Below are positions 36,201 through 48,200 of a stretch of 64,000 bases of DNA, piece after piece; the first letter of the stretch is position 1, and every line of letters begins with the position of its first letter. The translations under genes were made by a program, and so were the position numbers. The notes under the pieces are model-generated. The model searched no databases and was not told the origin of the DNA. It worked only from the letters and a program-made list of their open reading frames with translations. Source of the stretch: Meandrina meandrites (Eukaryota; Cnidaria; Anthozoa; Scleractinia; Meandrinidae). Where the stretch lies: positions 30,299,305 through 30,363,304 of the forward strand of contig OY855908.1 of assembly GCA_963693305.1 (NCBI GenBank), read 5' to 3'.

Positions 36201-39200
36201 TTAAAAGCTGATGATGATGGCTATTTGGTTGCTTAGCAGTATATCTCAACTTTTTGTAATAATATTTAATACGGCAAATGGTGGTGGAGATGAGTGACTG
36301 AATACAGAAATTGCTCCAAACTAAATACATGTAGCACTCAGGTTAGCCTGAATAACACTCTTGTTAACCTAGATAGCCCCCTGGTTGGCTTAAATAACCT
36401 TCTGGTTAGTCTAAGTAGCACTCTGGTTAGCCGAAAGGCCTGTGCGCACTTGCGTTGACTTGCATTCACTTTCGTCAAGATCACATTTGCGTGCAAGTCA
36501 ATGCAAGTTATTCACTGTTTTGGCCACCCAAAGCAAGTCAACACAAGTCTTGTTGTTTACTTCAAGAACTGAATTTACAGCATGTGCAGTAGAATTTAAA
36601 TGACTTTTTGACAGCTTGCATGCACTTGGGAGTCAGTTTAGCCACCCAGTGCAAGTTCAACTTGCAATGAAATGGTGGAACATGATGCAAATGTAACATG
36701 ACTGTGACACAGGCTTCAGCCAGATGGGTGTCTAGGTGTCCGCTGGATGCTCACTTTTTGGAGGAAAATTAATATGAATTGTTGCATGGAGAGTTATGTT
36801 TTCAACAAATTTGGAAATCTTCAAATAAATTTACACACACAAAAAAAACAGAAATACTGTACACACCTTACATATTTAAATTTTGTTCTCAGACCCTCCT
36901 AGGATGTTAGAGTCTGGCCTTGTAGAAATTTATGGATGCCCACTTTTTTAATCCTGGCTAAAAGCCTACTCTTATGTTTGACATGGACTCTGACTTGACT
37001 CGGGCTTGGATTTCATTTAGCCAACCAATAAACTCATAAGTCAATTTTTATATCAACAGGACCCGCGTTTCAACAAGGAGGTTGATCGTCAGACTGGCTA
37101 CCACACTAAGAGCTTACTGTGCAAGCCTGTTAAGAACAATGAAGGAGAGGTGAGCTTATAAGCTAAGCTTGGAAAATTTTGTCAGTAATACAGCAGAATC
37201 CCATAAACAGAGCCACAGAGAGTGCAGTTGGTGCATCTTTTTGCCACTCCCCCCTCCCTCCCCTCTTTGAGATGTGGAAGACCACCTATTGTGGACAAGT
37301 GGTTCAGTAAGAAAAGGGAGTAAAATATTGGTACCAGTGCTCCAATATGAGGCGTTGTGTGTCCAATGGCACAATTATGACAGGCGACGAGTGCTCCAAT
37401 TTGCTAACTGGACAGGTGTAGATTGAAAATGAAGTCAGAATAAACTGGCTTGTCCAATAAACCAACACAATGAAAGCTTTTTTTATTGGCTTAAAGGCCT
37501 GCCATTTGTAGATTTGTTGAATGACACATTTTGGACTTTGGTTACCACAATCTGACACAGTGACTAAAAAGATACCTAAAGATTTGAGTGTTGTAAAGCC
37601 AAAATCATAGTAATCACTCTAGCCAATCACAAAGGACACAGAACATCTATTCAACCAATCAAAACTAGTTCAAGCAAAGACGTTGCTGGCACAAACATGT
37701 GCGAGCAAGTCATGGTTGGTTTTGGTTTGACTTCTGATTGGATGAGAAAGTGGCCAAGTTGTTGAAACCACTCACTAAGAATAGAAATGCAAAACCAATT
37801 AAAAGCTGATACAAAGTTATAAATTTGACACTCGATATTGAAACTACTCTCAGTAAACTTGGTGCTTAATTAATGTACTCAAGAAATAAAAATGTCTAAT
37901 AATAATTGCTTTCCTGCAGGTTGTTGGTGTGGCCCAAATAATAAACAAACTTCCTGGTCCTGTCCCTTTTACCCAAGAGGATGAAGAGGTACTTAGTTCT
38001 TATGGTTTCCATCTGGTACCACTAAAACACAATGGTCACCAAGATTAAGTGCTACTTGAAAATCCAATGAAGGTGTTGGTATTAACTGGAAATCCACCAG
38101 TAGTTGCCCAACCTTCCTAAAAACGCACTGTACTGGCCACAAAAGTTGTATAAAACTGGTGTGGCTACGGAAGGGTTGGAAAGAAGTAGTCTAAAACTTG
38201 AAAATGTTGGGCTGACGTTTTCAAGTTTGACAGTGTTACTTGGAGGAAAACCACTAAAAAGCCATTGATTATGGTTTGTTCACATCTTTATACCTTTTTG
38301 TCATCTAATTAGATTATTTTGTTGTTCAGTGAGTGCACCTTTATAATCCTAGCATAGTTTACACAAAAGTTAGAGTACCTTTCGTGACACTGCCCCTTTA
38401 AGGTTCTTGGCCACTCATGCATTTTTCCCTTTATTTTTTTAATCATGAATATTATTTATTGTCCAAAACTACATTTGTATTCTTTGGTAAACAAGCTCTT
38501 TGTAATGTTCTGAAATAAATAACGTTATTTTATATTTCATTTTCCTTGCCCTTTTTAGGTGTGTGAAATGTATTTGACATTCTGCGGAATAGGTATCACC
38601 AATGCCAAGCTATTTGAACTCTCAGCAATTGAATTTAACAGGAATAGGGTAAGTTGTTATATTTAGTGTTACCAACACCGGTACCATAAGTGATACCAAC
38701 ACATCTCACTGTACATTGTAGTTGTTTACTTGGGGTGTTGTGTTAAATTCTATATATCAGCTCACAGCAGTAATAACTGCAGCATATAGGAGCAACATTT
38801 ACTCAGGTCATTTACTTTCATTTCAGGCTTTGCTAGAGCTTGTTCATGACATCTTTGAAGAACAGACTTCTCTGGATAAAGTGGTGCATAAAATTATGAG
38901 GAGAGCTTTGACAATGCTGAAATGTGAACGGTGTTCTGTTCTCTTGTTGATGCACCCAGTTCTTGGTAACAGTCTAGCAGAGGAAAGAGCACAGGTGGGC
39001 AACCCTTTCAGCTTGACATTTTTACCGTAATCAAAACTTTCCAGTGATGCCAATCTTAAAAAAATTGAAATCTGGGAGATCAATCTTTACCCAAAAATGA
39101 AGTTTAAAAAACATGCTCTACCAATTTGATCCACAAAATAGTGTTCCATGGTTCGTGGGTGCGTGCGCTTTACATACGTATGTACGACGACGACGACAAC

Positions 39201-42200
39201 AATGTTGAGCAAAATGTCGGCCATACTCCAGAAATAGGTTAACATTAAGAAATACCCTGTAGGTTAATGTCAGCTGTCATCTTTGATATTGGACATCCAC
39301 GTTTGATCAACTGACAGCTGTCAAAACAAGGTATGCACTGACCAGTATCACCATCATATCACAGGCTCAGGTGTAGTGCTCATTGAGGTCATGTGGTTTT
39401 TGAAGTTGACCTCTGACCAGGTAATGGTTTTCCATGGGATTGTGGGCTCAAGTCCTATTTTTTTTCTCAGTGGTCAGCCTGGTAAATTCAGATAACTTCA
39501 GAATAAAAGGCAAAGGAAATAACTGGGGGGCTCCACTTCTAGGCTTGGCTAAATCTATTTAATATTGAACACTGTGCATCACCTGAAAAACACAGTTTGA
39601 GATGTTGCATATGATGACTTTTTTCCAGGTGAAGGTTGCCAAAAAAGGACAGCAGTAATCAATTTTTTATTTTTATGTTAGGACTTGAGAATAACAAAAG
39701 TATTCAACCTTCGAGTGTCAGGAAGTCGGAATACTAATAGTACAATGTAAGTCTTTTAATAGCTCTTTACTTTTGTTTCTTCAATTTTAAACTTACAGGC
39801 TGGTACTGGGCCTGATTTCCATGGGCCCGTAAGGCAGCAATTATGGAGTCTACTTAGTGTCCCAGATGCTATCCAAGGTTACCCCTTAGTACCCAATCAA
39901 TTTACAATCCAGAAACCCAGTGCACTAATTAACCATATATAAGCCAAACACCACCTGCAAGTGTCTGCTTATATAAGTTGCCCACTTATGGAAATGTGCT
40001 TTTGTGGCCAGCAACTTCATTGTAGAGCCTGCTTAGGAAAGTGTGTTATCCTGTGGTGGGTTTCTCTAGTAGAGGTTTACCTGTATTTTAACACTTGAAC
40101 ATTAACATGGTCGAGGAATTGCCTAAAACAGCTAAGCCTGGCTGGACTGCATTATTAGTATCCTGACTATGGATTTGACCACCAGTACAGTTATACATAA
40201 ATATTTTAGCTGACTCATCTTTTGTTAAATTTTAGTTACAGTGAAGGAAGAGATGATGGTTCTTTCACTACAAGGATAGCTAAACTGGTCGCTTCAACTG
40301 GCAAGGTAAAAACAATCCCAAGATAACCTTAAGGGTGATTTACAGGGTAGGACCATTTACATGCATGCATGTCTGTCATAAGGATGTGGAAGGTTGATTT
40401 ACACGGTGTGATTCATGTTATAGTTATGATGTAAGCTTGTCGCATGCGAGAAAGTCTTACCATGTAAAACGCCCTTAAAAGTCCCATCAACACATCGGTA
40501 CTTACAGTAAGCTGCAGTATGTTTTGTCCCTTCAAACAAAAAATTCCAAATCTGTTGAATTTTATTTCCTTTAATTTATCTGACAGAATGATTTCGTTTA
40601 GAATAAAGATAAAGGAAAGTAGCAAAAATGAAACTTGATAACAGTAGAGCTTTGCAACTTTTTACTGACTTAATTCTGGAAAGAATGTTTTGGACCAAGA
40701 CATTTACAATTTTTCCCTTCTTTGAAGTTTCACACCCTGAGAGCAGAGCCGTTTTTTTTTTTTCACTGATAACCTTGACAAGAAAGGCTCTGCACGCTTC
40801 GCATCAAATCTCTGTTGAGCATACATGAGGCTTGTGCAAACTTGTTCAAGGCTTGCATTGCACAAGGCATTAGCTGCATGAGCTGCACTGATCGATGATT
40901 TCCCGTGATCAGATTGCAAACATAGGATAGTATCTAAGCCTGACACAGAACACTTTATCGCACTTAACTGTTGTCTACTCAAATGTTCTACTGTCTCTGA
41001 CCTAGCTAACAAACAAAGGAGAGCCACCATCTTGCTTTTGTTCTGTGGGCTCAGTCTTCACCGTTGCTTTTTCCAAAAAAAATTAATGCGTGCACTGCAA
41101 AAAACAGTTTTATCCAGACTGACTAGCCCAATCTTTGGGGCTGCAGCGACTTCAAAGGGTTTTGGATTTATGCAGATCCTCTTTTTCTTCCCAATTCTCA
41201 ACCACAAGGAAGTTAAAAGATTCTCTGTTCACAGGGTGGAAGTTTCAGTGCTTTATCTACTTCAGCAACTGCAATAACAAAATTGTCCTTTTGACTAATG
41301 CTTTTCAACCTTTTTCAGACTCTCAATGTTCCTGATGCCGCACAAGATCAGAGGTTAAAGAGAATAGTAAGTTGTAACTTGTTTGTGGGCAGTTTGCCAA
41401 TGTTCAGAATTAAAAATAACATTTCTATCAATATGCTTCAACTCTTGGGGCTCTTGTGGAATTAGGTTGACATTTTGTTTTGCAACTGATGTTTAAATTT
41501 GTTTTAACTCGGAGAACATGCGGAAGGCCAGGGGCGGAGACAGGATTTTTCTTAGGAGGGGTGCACAAAGTTTTTTTTTTTTGCAGAATACTTGAGTTGT
41601 ATTAGAAAGCCGTCCAGTCATCTCGAAGGGGGGGGGGGGGGGGGGGGGGGTGCACCCCTGGAAAGGCTCAGAGACATGCACCAGTACATGATGACACTAA
41701 TGTGTACTGCATTACTACTCTCTTTCTTTTTCTAATATTATATATTATGGAAATGTTAATGTTTACAGCTTGCAATGAGCACTGACAATGGCGTAGATGC
41801 TCGTCGTCCAATACTGTGTATGCCAATCAGAAACAACAAGTTTGAGATCATTGGTAAGTTAATTGAACAATATTACTTTAATGAAACGTGGACCTTACAA
41901 TTCCTCGGAGATATGCCACATATATTAGTCTGATAAGCTAAGCCTATTTAACACAATGTATTGGTATGACAGGACTAGCTTAACACTGTACATTCATTTT
42001 TCCCTTATCCCCCTCCCACCCCTAGTCGAAATATGCAATGCAATGCATGCAATGCTTTTGAGTGGTATACTATGGAATATCCCACGAGACACTTGTTTTT
42101 TCTTGGTATACACACAAGCCTTTAGAATAGGGAATAAAATCGCAGCGCATGATGGGTAGGTTGAGGTTTAATACTGTGGAATATACAACCGCTTTCCTGT

Positions 42201-45200
42201 ATTCTGATTGGCTGTATTTCTACGGCATGGTATGAACAAGAAGAGTACAGTATAAATTTCTCTTTAGTCTTGATGGCCTGAGGGAATCTTGCAATAATCT
42301 TGCCTCATTATTATATCAGATTTTGATGGCCTGTTGGTAGTCTAATTAAGTGGTAGTCCATTATTTTTAATTACAGCGATTCTTTTTCCTCTTTGTTGCA
42401 GGAGTGGCTCAGTTAATCAGCAAACTCAACAACAAACCATTTGATGAGAGTGATGAAACACTTTTTGAGGTATGAACACAAATATATGTAGACACCATGA
42501 CTCCAAATTATAAGCATTTGATTTTCATTAATTTGTTCATTCATTCCATTCAGTTTCATTCATTTCTGTGTATAACAATAGGTCTAAAATAACAACAGAA
42601 CAGAACATGATTGAAACTTTTTTGTTTGTCTCCTGAGCAAATGGGAGATGTCTTGCAGGCTACCTAAAATAACAATTAGTTAACTGCATTGGTCAGACAG
42701 GAGACCTGTACTTGACAGTATTCTTTTTTTCTCTTCAGGCATTTGCCATTTTTTGTGGTCTTGGTATCCACAACACCATGATTTATGACCAAATGGCAAA
42801 AGCAAAGGCCAAGCAACAAGTAGCAATTGAAGTAAGTAATACAAGTCTGCCCTACAGTCAACATATACTTTCTTCTCAGTGGTCTCCATTCATTTTCTTA
42901 TAACAGCTGTTGTGAGAATTTGTTTAAGATCAAGGCAGTTTCTCTTGGGTGATCATTCCCTTGATTCTCATGACCTTTACTCATAATAATGTACTGATAT
43001 TGTGAGGAGAAATTTGATGCTGATCACTCTTGGGGATTAAAGCATCAAGTGAAGAAATGGTTCTAGCAATTGTTTCCAATTTTAAGTGAAAAAAAAATCA
43101 TGACTTTAACATGGTTTTGACCTGTAACCCCCCTGTTATTGGTGCAATGCTCTACTGGGGTGTGCGACATTGTCATGAAAAGTCAGGGAAGCAGTGGAAT
43201 TTTAGAGAAAAACATTATAGGTACTTATGTAGAATTGTATGTGATCTGCTGTGTACTTGATAAAGTTGCAACTTTTTATAGGTGCTGTCATACCATGCTG
43301 CTGCTAGGAGAGGAGAAATTGAGAGACTGAAAGTATATTTTATTGTTTCGATTTCTTATGACACTTCGAATGTTCCAGTAGCCTGTTCCAGGCTCTCGGT
43401 AGTTTAGTTGGGGGCGCTTGCCTTAGTCTCGTTTTTTCTTCGCTCGCCTCCAACTACCGAGAGCATGGAACAGGCTAATGTTCCAGTAGTTACACGTGAA
43501 TTCGTATGGAAGAGACCATTGCATATAAATCCTTGCATATTTTTTAATTGTCCCCCTGCTATAAAACTGTACCCTCAAGGGCTAGTGGCTTACATTTGTA
43601 TTCTTAAAGACAGGTGACGAAAGTTAAGAAAAATTTCCAGAAGGGCTTACTACATGTATTCTCAGAATTAACGTTGAAAAACAAATAGGCAACAGTTACA
43701 TACCTAGTGAAAATTGATAGTTTAAGTTTGGCATTGAAAGAGTTTAGGCTTAAGGAGGTGTAGCCTACGCAGCTGGCGGGATTAGCAGTCACGCCCGCGT
43801 CAGCGAGCGGCAGAGCTGCGAGTGAAATTCCCGCCTGCCTGATTTCTTAGGGGTTTTGCTATCCGCCCACTTTTATCGCCTTTGATTTCAAATTAAATAA
43901 GCCAATAAGAGAGTGAGGTGTAATACGAATGGCCCTAAACCCAAAGAAGGAGTTGTAAATGACATATGCAGATTGTGCTCTACTAATCTGAAGAAGACTA
44001 ATAGATGTGTTGTATTATTCGGAGGCAGTATAAGTTGAATAGAGCCTGCCTAGCACGGTTTCCTGTTTGCAAAGTCTGACACCTCTAGCTCCGTAATTTG
44101 CCACATGTTTCGCTATTGCGGTTTGTTTTGCATTGGCCCATTGTTGTTTGCAAGGTATACTTCAGCTCTGGAAGGACAAGATCTGATATATTCCGTGAAA
44201 TTGTTGATTACTTGCGTTTAATATTTGCGATGCCCCCCTCGCTGCTTGGTGGCCAGGACCAAAGTATGCGGCCGCTAAAAAAAGCAACCCCGCCAGCTAC
44301 GCAGGCTAAAGGAGGTGTTACACTCATAAGCATAGCTTGGTGCAAAAGAAGAACGTGGTACCACCAGTTCTAGGTACAATTCTGTTCTAATAAACTGAGT
44401 TTTCTTCTTCCTTTATCCTGTCCAGAACACGCCAGTACCCAAGGCTGAAGAATTCAAGGTGGATAGTTTCCAGTTCGACGACTTCTCCCTAGAGCCAGAC
44501 CAGATGCTTCAAGCTTCGCTTAGGATGTTTATTGACTGTGGCTTCATTGACGAATTTCACATTGACTATGAGGTACGGCACACAACGTTTCTCCCAGTAC
44601 CAAAAAAACGTTTTGTTTGTAATAATAGCCCGTGCGTATGTGTAAGATCACTGATTGGTTAGAAAGTGTTCTTATTTCATTATTTACGCGAACTTCACGG
44701 ATGCGTACTCAACATTAGACAGTACAGACGACAATCCGTCTGTTTTTCCCAGGCTGGAATCAGTCCCTTTGACAAATATAGCCAATAAGCACCCCAAAGT
44801 GGACTACATTACAACTTTAAGTGTTACGTTGTTTTATTCCTCTTTCTGGGTTGAATTTTAGTAATCACTATATCAGCAGGGGCGTAGCTAGGATTTTCCA
44901 AGAGGGGGGGGGGGGGGGGTGGGGGTCACACTGTGTCACGCCCAGGGTACTTACATAGTCCATTGTAGATGTTCGGTCCTGAAAATGGAGTATGTAACTT
45001 CCTAGCACTAGAAAAAAAATCTCACCAGGGGGGGGGGGGGGGGGGGGGATCACGGGCACCCCAAGACCGCCACTTGTTACGTCCCTGATCCGCATCTTGA
45101 GTTATTTCTCTCTTTTCAGATTCTGTGTAGGTGGCTGTTAACAGTGCGGAAGAACTACAGGAATGTGATCTACCATAACTGGAAACACGCCTTCAATGTA

Positions 45201-48200
45201 GCACAGTCAATGTTTTGTATGCTCACGGTAGGTACTGTCATACAGTATGATTTTACTTAGCCTTTGGACAGAAGAACCTCTTGTCGCTTTGTTTCCTTCC
45301 CTTACTGAAACGCAACTTCAGTGATATTGAGTGCTTCGTGCAGAAGACGCTGCATGTACAGTGGAAGCCCTTTGTAACGAACCTCTTTATAACGATGTCC
45401 CCGGTGTAACGAACGACATTCCGTGCAGCCCCAAGTTACTAACAGAGAAATGCACTAAAACGCAACACGGAATGACGAACTCGCGTTGCAATGAACACAC
45501 TCTTCCAGTCCCTTGGCACCTCGCCGATCTCACTGTATTGGCTTGTTAGAGGGCCGCCGTCCTCGTAATTTTGCTGTGGTTACAGGCAACCCAATAATAA
45601 TGGTTTGCTTTTGTACAACAGTACTCAACATAAGACCGCCGGAGACCCATTATCAAGTGAGAATGGCCGACAGTATAAACAAACTTGAAAGCGCAGTGAA
45701 TGTCATGTTCTATTTCTTTTCAACAGACTGGAGGTATGAATAAGTTTATAAGCAATCTGGAGTGTCTTGGCTTGATAGTTGGCTGTTTGTGTCATGACCT
45801 GGATCACAGGGGGACAAACAACGCTTTTCAGACCAAGTAAGCTGTCTGTGTTATAAACGGTCAATAGTTTCCGTTGAATTCTGAAATGAAGCGACCACAC
45901 GTTAGTGAACTGAGTTCGGTCTTTTAAGACATTATGTTCACCTAAGTGAAGTGGAAAGAAAAAGACAATTTACAATGTTCGTAGTTATTCTAGCAGTGAT
46001 TGCAATACATGATAGAAAGAAGAGGGGTGTGGTAGGAACTTCGTTTTATGTGGCGATCGCCCTGCCTCCAGAGTACAGTTACTTCAACCCCATTCTTCAC
46101 CCCACCGAGAAGTCTTTGTTATTAATAATTGTTGTCCGCTTTGCTGTTGTCAGGACGGACTCGCCATTGGCCAAGCTTTACACCACCTCCACTCTAGAGC
46201 ACCATCACTTCAACCATGCTGTGATTATTCTCAGCACAGAGGTGAGTGACACACTAGCAGTGCACTCCGTGTTACATTGCAAAGATAGTGAACAATCTAA
46301 CCTGGGCGGGATAAAATGTTCTCTTTTCCCGCCTAGGTTTAGCCTGCGTTGGGAAAGATCTAAACCCCAGTATAGTCCGCCTGCGAACCGAAAAAATAGC
46401 CACCTACTTGGTGTTCAGTTTTTCTTCCTCAGGAAACTAAAATTTTAAAGTTCTCAAAAATCTAGCAACTTTGACAGAAACTATTTTATTATCATATTTT
46501 GCACGAGAATAATTGACTTGACAAGCTAGACAAAAGTACTCTGATTTGCTATAAGAATCCACTTTGATTAAAATTTCTCATGAAAAAAAATCGTGTTAAA
46601 TAGAATGACTCAACCTCTCGATACCTGGTTTGGTTTTGAATGTGTATCGATGAGCTAAGGACACGTTTACCAAATGCCTAAAAAATTGATGTCACTGCGA
46701 GCCCTACGAAGACTGTAAAAAAAATAATGCCACTGTTTCATTTATTTATTTATTTTTTTGAAAGGGCCATAACATTTTCCAGAAACTGAACGCAGATGAA
46801 TACAGACAAGTTATTAGTTATATAAAGCACTCTATTCTCTCGACGGATTTAGCTGTGAATTTCAGGTGAGTTTGTTTCGACCTTTATGATCTGTGATTGA
46901 GTCCCGGGGGGGGGGGGGGGGGGACTCCCATATGAAATGGACGGGGATGCTCGTCGTCTCGCTTAGGGGTGTAAATTTCGGATTTTGGTCTCGCTTAGGG
47001 TGTTCTGGGCAAAATGAGCATCCCCGTCCGTTCCATATGGGAGTCCCCCCCCCCCCCCCCGGGGATTGAGTTAAACTTTCGTGATATTGCCTTTCGTAAT
47101 GGCGCGAAGCTGACTGGCCATGTTCACAGCTGTTTCTAATATCGTGGAACATACCTTTTTATTTGGCAGCTTCCATGCTTGCAAAGTTTGCATGTATGGA
47201 AGCTGCTAAATATGCCGTACCGAAGCAGGGATAGCGCAGTGGTGGAGAATGAATGTGTCCCGGGTTCGAATCCCGGACCCAGCGTCAAATGTGGGTTGAG
47301 TTTGTTGTTGGTTCTCGTCCTTGCTCCGAGGTTTTCTCTCTGGGTTCTCCGGTTTTCCTCCCTCCACAAAAACCAACACTTCTAAATTCCAGTTCGATCA
47401 GAAATACACGGTCCGGGCCCCCATGTGATAAGCTTCTAAAATTACAATCTTTTTTTTATTTATTTAGTTTTGCTGTATTTTCAGTTCAGTTAAAAAACCG
47501 CGTACAACTCTTGCCCTGGAGCGCAGACGGATTTCGCACTATTCCTCCCCGCCAATTTGTCGGTTCGCAGTCTCCGTGCAACTCGTACTATTTTTGAAAC
47601 CGTTTTAGTCAAATCCGTCAAATGCGTAAACTGTGACAAAGAGCTTCGCCGATAAGAACTTGATTACAAACTTTTTTCCTTTGCGTTACACAGTATTTAC
47701 TAATTGACATAAAGTTGAACCTCTTTAATACGGACACTGAAGGCACAGGGAAAAGCTTCCATATTATGGAGGTGTCTGTCGGTATTACAGAGGTAGAGTT
47801 TATATGAATTTTTGTCTCATTTAAATGTGGTGAACTGTCTGTAATAGGGAGGTGTCTGCAAGGAGAAGTTTAACAGTACTTTTTTCTTAAGGCGGACGAC
47901 AATACTTGCTGTGATTGTTCAGTTTATTGCGTGTAAATAATGCATTGTGTTTTGTCTTCTTCAGGCAGCGTTCAACGTTCTTTCCTTTGGTTGAAAGAGG
48001 AGACCTCGACACAAGAATCCCGGACCACAGAGACATGCTCAAGTAAACATATATACATTTCGCCTATAAAAGTAAAATATAAAACTTAAGGTAAAAGCTG
48101 TTAAAATCATCACTCTGATGATGATCAAACAGATCGAAAACGTTTAGTCTCAATTTTAACAGCTTTTACCTTAAGTTTTATATTATGCTCAAGTAAGATT

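Noticed and set aside
36333..36437. CRISPR-like array
   Set aside because: The five units are contiguous with no spacers; it is a minisatellite in a eukaryotic intron.
45951..46448. 165-codon plus-strand frame
   Set aside because: Only its middle (46154-46241) is coding, as PDE11A exon 16; the rest reads into introns.
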